Positions 9,422 to 17,996 of a stretch of 64,000 nucleotides of DNA are shown piece by piece (the stretch's first letter is position 1; each line of letters begins with the position of its first letter). The notes under the pieces are model-generated. The model saw only the letters and a program-made list of their open reading frames with translations, ran no database searches and was not told where the DNA came from. The position numbers and the translations under genes were made by a program. The stretch is from Dokdonella_A sp966248875. GTDB lineage: Bacteria > Pseudomonadota > Gammaproteobacteria > Xanthomonadales > Rhodanobacteraceae. Location: contig CBINBI010000007.1 of assembly GCA_966248875.1 (NCBI GenBank), forward strand, positions 1 to 64,000. Direction: 5' to 3'.

Positions 9422-11335
9422 ATGAGCGATCCGCTCGCCGCGGCTGAGCTGCTCGGTCCGGAAGGGCCGTTCGCGCGGGAGATTCCCGGCTTCGCGCCGC
9501 GCGTGTCTCAGCAGGCCATGGCGGCCGCGGTCGAGGAGGCGATCGCGGACCGGCAGGTGCTGATCGCCGAAGCCGGCACCGGCACCGGCAAGACGTTCGC
9601 GTACCTCGTGCCGGCGCTGACGTCGGGCAAGCGCGTGATCGTATCGACCGGCACGAAGACGCTGCAGGATCAGCTCTTCCACCGCGACCTGCCGCAGGTG
9701 CGCCATGTGCTCGGTGCGCGCGTTTCGGCGGCGCTGCTAAAGGGGCGCGCGAACTATCTCTGCCTGCACCGCCTGGAGCAGGCGCGGCACGAGGGCCGCT
9801 ATCCGAGCCGCGAGCAGGCCGCGCAGCTGCAGGTGATTCACGCCTGGTCGGCGCGTACCCGTGCCGGCGATCGCGCCGAGCTTGCCGAGGTTCCGGAAGA
9901 CTCTCCGCTGTGGCCGCGCGTCACATCCACGACCGAGAACTGCCTCGGCGCCGAGTGTCCGCTGTTCAACGACTGCTTCGTCGTGAAGGCGAGGCGCGCG
10001 GCACAGGAAGCCGATCTCGTCGTCGTCAATCATCATCTTCTGTTTGCGGATCTCGCGATCAAGCAGGAAGGCTTCGGCGAAATCCTGCCGGGCGCGCACG
10101 CGTTCATCCTCGACGAGGCACACCAGATTCCCGAGCTCGCCGGGCAGTTCTTCTCGACGTCGCTCTCCGCGCGCCAGCTCGGCGAACTCGCGAGTGACAC
10201 GCTGGCCGAGTGCGCCGGCGTCGCCGGAGCGCTGGCGCTCCTGCAGGGGCCGGCCGACGCGCTGAACCTCGCCGTCAAGCGCGTGCGCCTCGCGCTCGAC
10301 CGCTTTCCGGCCAAGGGCGCGATGACGCAGGTCGAACGCGATGCCGAGGTCGAGCGCGAGCTGGCGGGCCTCGGCGATGCGCTCGCAGTCCTCGCCGATG
10401 CGCTGTCCCGGCACGCCGAACGCAGCCGCGGCCTCGCCAGCGTGCACGAGCGCGCGGAAATGCACGCGGCACGGCTCGCGCAGATCTGCGATGCGGCCGA
10501 CCGCGACGCGGTGCACTGGTACGAGCTCAGCGCGCACGGCTTCGCGTTCCACGCGACGCCGCTGGATCTTTCGCAGCCTCTGCGCGAGCTGCGCGCGCAG
10601 AGCCATGCTGCATGGATCTTCACCTCGGCGACCCTGTCCGTCGCGGGGCGCTTCGAGCACTTCGCGCGCCAGCTCGGCATCGAGGATCCGGTGACGCTCT
10701 CCCTCGAAAGCCCGTTCGCCTACGAGCGGCAGGCGCTCGCCTACCTGCCTCAGGGCCTGCCCGATCCGGCGACGCCGGATTACGTCGATCGCGTGGTGGA
10801 TGCGGTATTGCCGGTGCTGGAGGCCTCGCACGGCCGGGCCTTCCTTCTGTTCACCTCGCACCGTGCGCTGCGCCGCGCGGCCGAGATTTTGCCGCAGCGC
10901 ACCACGTTTCCGCTGTTCGTGCAGGGTACCGCGCCGCGGCATCGGCTGCTCACCGACTTCCGCGCCTCGGGCAACGGCGTCCTGCTCGGCGCGGCGAGCT
11001 TCTGGGAAGGCGTCGATGTCGCCGGCGAGGCGCTCAGTGTCGTCGTCATCGACAAGCTCCCCTTCGCGGCGCCGGACGATCCGGTGCTGGTTGCGCGGCT
11101 TGACGCGCTGCGCGAGGCGGGCGCCAACCCCTTCACCGACTGGCAGATCCCGGCCGCCGTCATCGCGCTCAAACAGGGCGCGGGGCGGCTGATCCGGGAC
11201 GTGCACGATCGCGGCGTGCTCGTGCTGTGCGATCCCCGCCTGACCACGCGCAACTACGGAAAACTGTTTCTCGCGAGCCTGCCCCCGCTGCGTCGCACCA
11301 TGGCCTTGGCCGACGTGCAGCGGTTCTTTGGCTGA
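9422..11335 (+). CDS. yoaA: ATP-dependent DNA helicase YoaA (DinG/XPD family)
   Basis: Iron-sulfur superfamily 2 DNA helicase related to DinG and XPD, 637 residues; YoaA acts with the Pol III chi subunit in replication-gap repair in E. coli. Walker A is EAGTGTGKT at residues 50-58; the DEAH box is in FILDEAHQIPE. Cysteines in NCLGAECPLFNDC, just before VVVNHHLLFADL, match the four-cysteine FeS-cluster region. C-terminal helicase motifs include LLGAASFWEGVD and QGAGRLIRD. The length and the absence of an N-terminal exonuclease domain fit YoaA rather than Gram-positive DinG. It is separated from the next gene by a region with a hairpin/T-run and an operator-like palindrome. Confidence 0.92.
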   Translation: MSDPLAAAELLGPEGPFAREIPGFAPRVSQQAMAAAVEEAIADRQVLIAEAGTGTGKTFAYLVPALTSGKRVIVSTGTKTLQDQLFHRDLPQVRHVLGARVSAALLKGRANYLCLHRLEQARHEGRYPSREQAAQLQVIHAWSARTRAGDRAELAEVPEDSPLWPRVTSTTENCLGAECPLFNDCFVVKARRAAQEADLVVVNHHLLFADLAIKQEGFGEILPGAHAFILDEAHQIPELAGQFFSTSLSARQLGELASDTLAECAGVAGALALLQGPADALNLAVKRVRLALDRFPAKGAMTQVERDAEVERELAGLGDALAVLADALSRHAERSRGLASVHERAEMHAARLAQICDAADRDAVHWYELSAHGFAFHATPLDLSQPLRELRAQSHAAWIFTSATLSVAGRFEHFARQLGIEDPVTLSLESPFAYERQALAYLPQGLPDPATPDYVDRVVDAVLPVLEASHGRAFLLFTSHRALRRAAEILPQRTTFPLFVQGTAPRHRLLTDFRASGNGVLLGAASFWEGVDVAGEALSVVVIDKLPFAAPDDPVLVARLDALREAGANPFTDWQIPAAVIALKQGAGRLIRDVHDRGVLVLCDPRLTTRNYGKLFLASLPPLRRTMALADVQRFFG

Positions 11336-11377
11336 CGGCGTGTCTCCGTCTCGAGGCTGAGCTGCGCCTGGCATGCA

Positions 11378-11409
11378 CGTTGCCGATACGCAGGCGTATG
11401 CGTTGCCGA
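11378..11409. promoter_or_regulatory. Operator-like palindrome flanked by direct repeats
   Basis: The perfect palindrome ATACGC-AG-GCGTAT (11386-11399) sits between two copies of CGTTGCCGA (11378-11386 and 11401-11409, 23 bp apart). It lies between yoaA and the first subtilase gene, about 150 bp upstream of the latter's ATG. A regulator-binding site is an inference from symmetry only. Confidence 0.35.
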
Positions 11410-11441
11410 GGCTTCCCACTGCTATGCCATGGTGCTATAAG

Positions 11442-11475
11442 CCGGGGCGCAGGTCGCACCGGCACCCCGGTTTTT
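11442..11475 (+). terminator. Hairpin with T-run after yoaA or in the subtilase leader
   Basis: CCGGGG (11442-11447) pairs with CCCCGG (11465-11470), followed by five T residues. The stem is short and the loop 17 nt, so it is a weak terminator candidate. A TATAAG box just upstream (11436) would instead put the hairpin in the 5' leader of the protease gene. Confidence 0.35.
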
Positions 11476-11557
11476 CTTCGCTTGCCTGTATTCCCTGTTG
11501 CCGCCCCGGCGGCAGCATCCGTTTTGCGCACCCGGTAACGTGGGAGATCATCGAGTC

Positions 11558-14377
11558 ATGGGGAATTCGCTTCGCATCAAGACCCTTGCATCCGCAATCG
11601 GTATCGCACTCGTCAGCGCGAGCGTCGCGCCGAGCGCGACCGCCGCTCCAGTCGGCACCTCCAAGGTCGCTCCGGCTGATCGTTCGAACGAACGCGGCGT
11701 CTACATCGTCCGCTTCACCGAGCCCGGCCTTCTGCACTACTCGGGCGGCACGCAGGGCATTGCCGCCACCGCGCCCAGCGCACTGCATCAGCGCAAGCTC
11801 GATGTCCGCTCGCCGGCCGCGCAGGCCTACAGCACGTATCTGCAGAATCAGCGCGCGGCGCACCTGCAGACGATCGAGCAGTCGATCGGCCGTTCGCTCG
11901 ATGTCACGCACAGTTATCTCGTCACGATGAACGGCATCGCCGCCGAGATGTCGGCAGCCGAGGCGGCCAGGATCGCGCAACTGCCGGGCATCGCCTCGGT
12001 CAAGCGCGCAATCGACGAGCACATCACGACGTATCACGGGCCCGAGTTCATCGGCGCGCCGTCGATCTGGGATGGCAGCGCTGCGCCGAACGGCATAGGC
12101 ACGAAGGGCCAGGGTGTCGTAGTCGGCGTCATCGACACCGGCTCGAACTCGACGCATCCGTCCTTCGCGGACGACGAAACCTGCGGCGTGTTCAATGATT
12201 CCAACCACAAGCTGCTGAGCGCCGTCGACTGTCTGACGACGAACGGCAGCGGCGAGTGCGTCGGATCGAATCCGGAAGCAAACCCGAACAACGGCCACGG
12301 CGTGCACACCGCCAGCACCGCGGTCGGCAACATTCTCGACTCGAACGCCAATCCTCCGCCCGTGATTCCGCCGCCGTTCACCACGATGTCGGGCGTCGCC
12401 CCGTGCGCGAGCCTGCGCACGTACAAGGTGTGTGCGACCAACAACTGCTCGGGCGCGGCGATCCAGGCCGCCATCGACAGCGCGATCGCCGACGGCGTCG
12501 ATGTCATCAACTTCTCGATTTCGGGCGGCAGCAATCCGTGGAGCGACACGGATCGTGCCTTCCTCGACGCAGTCGGCGCCGACATCTTCGTCGCGGCTTC
12601 GGCTGGCAACACGAGCGCGACGCTGACCAATCCGGTCGGCGCGGTGAATCACCTGGGACCATGGGTGACGACGGTCGCAGCGTCAACGCACGATCTCAAC
12701 GTCTCGGGTACCGGCCTTCTGAACACGACCGGCCCGGGCACGCCGCCTTCGAACGTGCAGAACATTCCGCTGACGCCGGGCTCGGGCCTGAACGCGGGCG
12801 ATCCGCTGACGGGCGTCGAGATCCGCCACTACGCAGCAAATGAGCTCGGCTGCACGACGGGTGGCGCTTTCCCGCCGAACTACTTCGACGGCGCCGTCGC
12901 CTTGATTTCGCGCGGCGACTGCACGTTCGAGGAGAAGATCAACAACGCCGAAGCGGCGGGTGCGCTGGTCGCGATCATCTACAACAACACGACCGGCGTC
13001 ATCAACATGAGCGTCGGTGCGGCCGACCTGCCCGCGTACAGCATCCTCCAGACCGACGGCCAGGCGCTGGTCGCGTTCATCGACTCGAACGGCGGCGGGC
13101 CAGCCGACCGCATCTTCGCCGACGGCTTCGGCGATCCGGTGGGTGGTGGCGGTTCTCCGGTCACGGTCGACTTCACGCCAGCCGTGCAGCAGGGCGACGT
13201 CATCGCAGGCTTCAGCCTGCGCGGACCCAGCTCGCTCAACACCATCACCAAGCCGGACATCACCGGCCCCGGCGTCAACATCTACGCCGCGGTCGATCCC
13301 GCCGCCGGCAACTACGGCTATCTCAGCGGCACGTCAATGTCCTCGCCGCACCTCGCAGGCTCGGGCGCACTGCTGCGCGCCGTGCATCCGGACTGGACGC
13401 CGGCCGAGGTCAAGTCGGCGCTGATGCTGACGGCTTCCAAGCCTGGCTTCGAGGAGGACCTCACCACGCCGTGGACGCCGGACGACGTCGGCGCGGGCCG
13501 CGACGACCTGACGAAGGCGGCGCTCGCCGGCTTCGTGATGGACGAGACGTTCGACAACTTCCTGGCGGCCCAGCCGCCGGGCGGCGATCCGAAGGAGCTG
13601 AACATCGCGAGCGCGCGCAACCTGAACTGCGTCGACTCGTGCAGCTGGGAGCGCACGCTGCGCAACACGCTGACGACGCCGACGAACTGGAACGTCACCG
13701 TGAACTCGCCGGCCGGCCTGGATCTCTCCGTCGACACGTCGTCGTTCTCGTTCTCCGGCGGTCTCGGCGAGGCGCAGGACATCATCATCACGGCCTCGCC
13801 GACGACGACGCTGACCCAGCCGACTTTCGCGGAAGTAGTGTTCCACGAGACCAACGGTGCGGCGCCCGATGCGCATATCTACGTGGCGGTGCAGGGTTCG
13901 GGCTCGGGCGGCGGCGGCGATATCGTCGACAGCGGCATCGTCAATATCAATGTGCCGCAGACGTTCGATGGCCTGTACATCAACTGGATCACGGGCGCGA
14001 CCTGCACAGCCGCGTGTGGCAGTGCCTACACCTTCAACGCATATGCCCTCAATGACGGCACCAACTCGCTGCATTTCTACTGGCCGAACAATGCCGGTGG
14101 CAACGAGGGTGGCGTAGGCGATGGCGATCTCGTGTACTCGATTCTCGGCTCCGGCGACACGATCGGACCGAGCTCTACGTTCACGGTTGCGGGAGGGGCG
14201 GCCGACACCTCCAATTGGCAGGCGGGTGTCGATGGCTATCTGGGTTTCAAGTTCGACTGCCCCGCTGGCGTCTGCTACGGGTACGCGCACCTGACGACGA
14301 CGGGCCCGGTCGGCTTCCCGACAACGATCGTCCAGTATTGGTACAACCAGGCCGGCGATCCGATCACGATCCCATAA
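11558..14377 (+). CDS. Secreted subtilisin-like S8 protease with PA domain (paralog 1)
   Basis: Exported serine endopeptidase, 939 residues. The start is set at the ATG giving a clean signal peptide ending near PSATAAP; GGGAGA lies about 10 bases upstream. An I9-type inhibitory prodomain (YIVRFTEPGLLHYSGG onward) is followed by the catalytic domain with D193 (VIDTG), H247 (GHGVHT), the oxyanion Asn in SAGNTS, and S593 (GTSMSSPH). A PA domain (RGDCTFEEKINNAEAAGA, about 450-510) is inserted between His and Ser. A 26-residue segment carrying DRIFADGF at residues 517-524 lies just after the PA domain and is absent from the next gene's product. After a beta-sandwich region the C-terminal 150 residues form a separate cysteine-containing domain. 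Tandem duplication with the following gene is clear. The expected role is extracellular protein degradation. Confidence 0.92.
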   Translation: MGNSLRIKTLASAIGIALVSASVAPSATAAPVGTSKVAPADRSNERGVYIVRFTEPGLLHYSGGTQGIAATAPSALHQRKLDVRSPAAQAYSTYLQNQRAAHLQTIEQSIGRSLDVTHSYLVTMNGIAAEMSAAEAARIAQLPGIASVKRAIDEHITTYHGPEFIGAPSIWDGSAAPNGIGTKGQGVVVGVIDTGSNSTHPSFADDETCGVFNDSNHKLLSAVDCLTTNGSGECVGSNPEANPNNGHGVHTASTAVGNILDSNANPPPVIPPPFTTMSGVAPCASLRTYKVCATNNCSGAAIQAAIDSAIADGVDVINFSISGGSNPWSDTDRAFLDAVGADIFVAASAGNTSATLTNPVGAVNHLGPWVTTVAASTHDLNVSGTGLLNTTGPGTPPSNVQNIPLTPGSGLNAGDPLTGVEIRHYAANELGCTTGGAFPPNYFDGAVALISRGDCTFEEKINNAEAAGALVAIIYNNTTGVINMSVGAADLPAYSILQTDGQALVAFIDSNGGGPADRIFADGFGDPVGGGGSPVTVDFTPAVQQGDVIAGFSLRGPSSLNTITKPDITGPGVNIYAAVDPAAGNYGYLSGTSMSSPHLAGSGALLRAVHPDWTPAEVKSALMLTASKPGFEEDLTTPWTPDDVGAGRDDLTKAALAGFVMDETFDNFLAAQPPGGDPKELNIASARNLNCVDSCSWERTLRNTLTTPTNWNVTVNSPAGLDLSVDTSSFSFSGGLGEAQDIIITASPTTTLTQPTFAEVVFHETNGAAPDAHIYVAVQGSGSGGGGDIVDSGIVNINVPQTFDGLYINWITGATCTAACGSAYTFNAYALNDGTNSLHFYWPNNAGGNEGGVGDGDLVYSILGSGDTIGPSSTFTVAGGAADTSNWQAGVDGYLGFKFDCPAGVCYGYAHLTTTGPVGFPTTIVQYWYNQAGDPITIP
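13106..13129 (+). other. DRIFADGF motif, copy 2 (internal)
   Basis: Perfect consensus copy inside the first subtilase, within a Gly-rich segment (13082-13159) that the paralog lacks. Confidence 0.75.
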
Positions 14378-14406
14378 GCCGTCAACAAACCAACGAAGCT
14401 CGTTTC

Positions 14407-14436
14407 AGAGGCGGAGGAAACTCCGCCTCTTTTTTT
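14407..14436 (+). terminator. Rho-independent terminator after subtilase 1
   Basis: A perfect 10-bp stem, AGAGGCGGAG with CTCCGCCTCT, closes a GAAA tetraloop and runs into seven T residues. It separates the two tandem protease genes, so each probably has its own promoter. Confidence 0.93.
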
Positions 14437-14544
14437 GCGCGCGGCATGGCACCTCGAATGCGAAGGTTGATCCGCTTCGCGCGCGTATGGCATAAGGCAT
14501 GGACGCCCTGGCGTTCGCAGGGCAGTCGGGGCCGGAGACCGAGC

Positions 14545-17514
14545 ATGAGCCATCCGCGTCGAACGACAGCGCTCGCCGCGGCGATCGGTCTTGCTCTCGC
14601 CGGAGCCCAGCCATCCGTGACCGCCGGCGCCGCATCGGTGCCTGTGCAGCTCACGGCCGAACAATCCGACGCGCCGCAGACTTTCATTATCCGCTTCACC
14701 GAGCCCGGCCTGATGCACTACGCCGGGGGTACGCAGGGCATTCCGGCGACGGCGGTCGATGCCACAGCACAGCGCAAGCTCGATGCGCGCTCGGCGGCGG
14801 CGCGGGCATATCGGAGCTATCTTGCCGATCGGCGCTCGGCTCATGTCGCAGAGATCTCGCGGGCGCTCGGACGCGATCTCGCGGTGACGCACCGCTATGC
14901 CATCACGATGAACGGCGTTGCGGCGGTGCTGACGCCGGATGAGGCGTCGCGTGTCGCGCACGTGCCGGGCGTGGCATCGGTGCGCGCGTCGCGCACATTC
15001 GTGCTCGATACGTTTCGCGGGCCGGAATACATCGGCGCCGACGCAATCTGGGATGGCAGCGCTGTTCCGGACGGATTGCCGACGCGAGGCGAGGGCGTGG
15101 TGGTCGGTGTGATCGACACCGGCGCCAACAGCGCGCATCCGTCGTTCGCGAATGATGCGGCGTGCGGTTTCAGCATCGCGAATCCGAAACTCCTGAGCGC
15201 GGTGGACTGTTCGACGACGGATGCCGGCGGCGCGTGCAACGGCGAGGAGCCCGAAGCGGACCCCGGCAACGGTCACGGCGTGCACACGGCGAGCACGGCC
15301 GCGGGCAATCGCATCGATGCGAGCGCGAATCCGCCGCCGACGCTGCCGCCGCCGCACACGTTCATTTCCGGCGTCGCGCCGTGCGCACAGGTGCGCACGT
15401 ACAAGGTGTGCCCTAACACGGGCTGCTCGGACGCGGCCATCACGGCCGCCGTCGAGAACGCGATCGCCGATCGCGTCGACGTCGTGAATTTCTCGATCGG
15501 GCCGGTCTGCGGCAGCGTTGCGGGCGATTCGCCGTGGAGCAACGGCGACGAGATGTGGCTCGACGCGCTCGGCGCGGATATCTTCGTCGCCGCATCCGCG
15601 GGCAATACGCGGCCGGGCTGCGTCGATCCGGCCGGGCGCGTGGCAAACATCAGCCCCTGGGTGACAACGGTTGCGGCATCGACGCACGACGAAAACGTAT
15701 CCGGGCTCGGAATCATCACTGCGACGGGACCCGGCACGCCCCCGCCGGGGACGCAGGGCGTGCTGATCGCGCCCGGCAACGGGCTGGAAGTCGGCCCGCC
15801 CATGAGCGGAGTGCCGATCCGTTATTACGAAGACAATCCGATCGGCTGCACCGTGAACGGCGGTTTTCCGCCGGGCTATTTCGCGGGCGCGGTCGCGCTG
15901 ATCCGGCGCGGCAACTGCACCTACGAGGAAAAAATCGACAACGCGGCCGCCGCAGGTGCCGTGCTCGCAGTCATCTACAACAACCAGAACGGCTTCATCG
16001 TGCTGAACGTCGGCGCGGCGACACTGCCGGCCTACGCCATGCTGCACGCCGAGGGCGAGGCGTACGTTGCCTTCATCCAGGAGACCGCACCTGCGGAGGT
16101 CACAGTCGACTTCACGCCGGCCACACGCCAGGGCGACGTGCTGGCGGGTTTCAGCCTGCGCGGCCCCGACGTGCTGGCGACGGTCACCAAGCCGGACGTG
16201 ACCGCGCCGGGCGTGCATATCTACGCCGCGTTCGATGCGGCCGAGAACAATTACGGATATCTCAGCGGCACGTCGATGGCCTCGCCGCATGTCGCCGGCG
16301 CGGCGGCGCTGCTGCGCGCGACGCACCCGGCATGGTCGCCGTCGGAAGTGAAATCCGCGCTGATGCTGACGGCGCTGGCCGGCGGCACGCGCGAGGATCT
16401 CGCGACGCCATGGACGGCGGACGACGTCGGCAGCGGCCGGGTCGATCTCGCGAAGGCGGCGCGTGCCGGCTTCGTGCTGGACGAGACGCGCGCGGACTAC
16501 CTCGCCGCCGATCCCGCTCACGGAGGCGATCCCAGGACGCTGAATCTCGCCAGCCTGCGCGATGTCGACGGCTGCGACGCCCCTTCGCCGTGCACGTGGA
16601 CGCGCACGCTGCGCGACGTGCTGCCCGTGCCGTCGTCGTGGGCCGTCAGCGTGAACGCGCCGCCGGGCATCGAAGTCACGGTCGATCCGCCGTCGTTCGC
16701 GTTCGCCGGTACCGGCGCGATCGGTGATACCGTTTTCCGCAGCGGCTTCGACATCGCTGCGACGCAGACGATCACGGTGACGGCGACGACCGATCCCGCG
16801 CTGGCGGGCGCACAGTTTGCCGACATCGTCTTCCACGAAGCCAACGGCGCGGCGCCCGACGCGCACATCCCCATCGCAGTGAACGGCACGGCCGACGGCG
16901 ATGCGGTCGGTGTCGTCTGCTATGAAGGCCAGTGCTCGTTCCGCATCGACACCTACACGACGAACTTCACCGGCGTCGGCTGCACGGCGTACTGCGGGCT
17001 CGTCTGGCTCAACCGCTATACGCCGGATCCGTCGGACTTCCCGATCACGATCGACTCCATCTCGACGATCTTCGGTGACGGGCCGGGCTGGAACGCGGCC
17101 GGCGATCACATCAACGTCTATATCTATCAGGACGACGACGCGAATCCGGCCAACGGTGCGACGCTTGCCGGCATGTATCAGGGTTACACGATGCCCGAGC
17201 CGAGCAACGCGTTGACGACGATACAGCTGCCGGTTCCGATCGTCGTGGATGGCCCGGGCGAGGTCCTGATCGCGCTGACGAACCCCGCGCTCAGCATCGG
17301 CACGCGTCCCGCCAGCGCGGACACGGGTCCGTTCGCCGGACGATCATGGGTGGCGACGTTCAACGACACCGGCGATCCGCCAGTGCTGTTCGAGGTGGGG
17401 CTCGTCAGCAACCCGCAGGCGATCGCGGGTTTCAACGGAAACTGGATCATCCGCGCGGAAGGCACGAACGCGGCCGGTCGGCCTGTCGTGTTGAAGATGC
17501 CCGGGACGGAATGA
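14545..17514 (+). CDS. Secreted subtilisin-like S8 protease with PA domain (paralog 2)
   Basis: Tandem paralog of the preceding protease, 989 residues, with the same order: signal peptide, I9-like prodomain (FIIRFTEPGLMHYAGG), catalytic D191, H244 and S577 (GTSMASPH), PA insert (RGNCTYEEKIDNAAAAGA), and a beta-sandwich domain ending near VFHEANGAAPDAHI. The start has GGAG at 7 bases; the frame is open further upstream but without a signal sequence. It lacks the DRIFADGF insert at the PA-domain exit, but carries a degenerate copy, DTVFRSGF at residues 728-735, at a different site where paralog 1 has no counterpart. The last 200 residues (YEGQCSFRIDTYTTNF onward) are unrelated to the C-terminus of paralog 1, so the C-terminal modules have been exchanged. 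Confidence 0.92.
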   Translation: MSHPRRTTALAAAIGLALAGAQPSVTAGAASVPVQLTAEQSDAPQTFIIRFTEPGLMHYAGGTQGIPATAVDATAQRKLDARSAAARAYRSYLADRRSAHVAEISRALGRDLAVTHRYAITMNGVAAVLTPDEASRVAHVPGVASVRASRTFVLDTFRGPEYIGADAIWDGSAVPDGLPTRGEGVVVGVIDTGANSAHPSFANDAACGFSIANPKLLSAVDCSTTDAGGACNGEEPEADPGNGHGVHTASTAAGNRIDASANPPPTLPPPHTFISGVAPCAQVRTYKVCPNTGCSDAAITAAVENAIADRVDVVNFSIGPVCGSVAGDSPWSNGDEMWLDALGADIFVAASAGNTRPGCVDPAGRVANISPWVTTVAASTHDENVSGLGIITATGPGTPPPGTQGVLIAPGNGLEVGPPMSGVPIRYYEDNPIGCTVNGGFPPGYFAGAVALIRRGNCTYEEKIDNAAAAGAVLAVIYNNQNGFIVLNVGAATLPAYAMLHAEGEAYVAFIQETAPAEVTVDFTPATRQGDVLAGFSLRGPDVLATVTKPDVTAPGVHIYAAFDAAENNYGYLSGTSMASPHVAGAAALLRATHPAWSPSEVKSALMLTALAGGTREDLATPWTADDVGSGRVDLAKAARAGFVLDETRADYLAADPAHGGDPRTLNLASLRDVDGCDAPSPCTWTRTLRDVLPVPSSWAVSVNAPPGIEVTVDPPSFAFAGTGAIGDTVFRSGFDIAATQTITVTATTDPALAGAQFADIVFHEANGAAPDAHIPIAVNGTADGDAVGVVCYEGQCSFRIDTYTTNFTGVGCTAYCGLVWLNRYTPDPSDFPITIDSISTIFGDGPGWNAAGDHINVYIYQDDDANPANGATLAGMYQGYTMPEPSNALTTIQLPVPIVVDGPGEVLIALTNPALSIGTRPASADTGPFAGRSWVATFNDTGDPPVLFEVGLVSNPQAIAGFNGNWIIRAEGTNAAGRPVVLKMPGTE
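16726..16749 (+). other. DTVFRSGF motif, copy 3 (internal, degenerate)
   Basis: Degenerate copy within the beta-sandwich region of the second subtilase; the aligned stretch of the first subtilase is about 13 residues shorter and has no motif. Confidence 0.55.
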
Positions 17515-17570
17515 TCGCCGCCACGGGAATGCCGGTTTCGCGAAGATGACGTCGGTACTGTGATCAATGC

Positions 17571-17592
17571 GGCGGGCTGAAGCTCGCCCTAC
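17571..17592. terminator. GGCGGGCTGAAGCTCGCC hairpin between convergent genes
   Basis: GGCGGGCT pairs with AGCTCGCC (one wobble) around a 2-nt centre. It is a member of the small GGGCGGGCTTCAGCCC-type hairpin family also seen at about 32.7 and 54.85 kb. It lies between the convergent second subtilase and the 80-residue gene and could terminate both. Confidence 0.5.
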
Positions 17593-17624
17593 GGCTCGCT
17601 GCCTGCCGAATCGGCCGGTGCGAT

Positions 17625-17867
17625 TCAGCCGCCCCCGGTCGGGGCGGCACCCAGCAGCTGCTTCAGTACCGCGAACACCTCGTCCTTGCTGCCCGTCACG
17701 GTGATCTGCGACTCGCGCGGGAAGTCGGTGCCGATGTTTACGGCGTAGCCGGTACCGAGGTCGTTGCCGTCCTCGTCGATGCGCGCGTAGGTCTCGACCT
17801 TGCTGATGAACGCGACGCGGTTCGCGTCGATGAAGCGGCTGTCGGGCAGCTTGATCCAGCGGGGCAT
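17625..17867 (-). CDS. Small conserved-looking protein of unknown function
   Basis: An 80-residue cytoplasmic protein without signal or membrane segment. It begins MPRWIKLPDSRFIDANRV and has an alternating beta-strand pattern (AFISKVETYARI, QITVTGSKDEVF) and an acidic loop DEDGNDLGTG, compatible with a small beta-rich domain; the layout is loosely like short FlbD-type proteins, but I cannot assign a family. A GGAG-type ribosome-binding site lies about 8 bases before the ATG, and codon usage matches its neighbours. It follows the M2 peptidase gene by 129 bp on the same strand. Confidence 0.65.
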   Translation of the reverse strand: MPRWIKLPDSRFIDANRVAFISKVETYARIDEDGNDLGTGYAVNIGTDFPRESQITVTGSKDEVFAVLKQLLGAAPTGGG

Positions 17868-17996
17868 GATCCTGTCTCCGGAACGATGCGCGCGATGTTA
17901 GCCGTTCACCGGTCCGAAGGAAGCCAGCCGCCTGCCGGAACGCGAAGCGTGTCGCGTTCCGACGGGCCGGTCCGGGCTGGCGTCGCCGGGCGCCGT

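Noticed and set aside
9737..11419. Open frame of 560 codons antisense to yoaA
   Set aside because: Shadow of a GC-rich helicase gene; amino-acid composition unlike a folded protein.
14275..17109. Open frame of 944 codons on the minus strand across the second protease gene
   Set aside because: Arg/Ala/His-rich translation without domains or signal; it is the mirror of strong GC codon bias in the plus-strand protease, whose catalytic motifs are intact.
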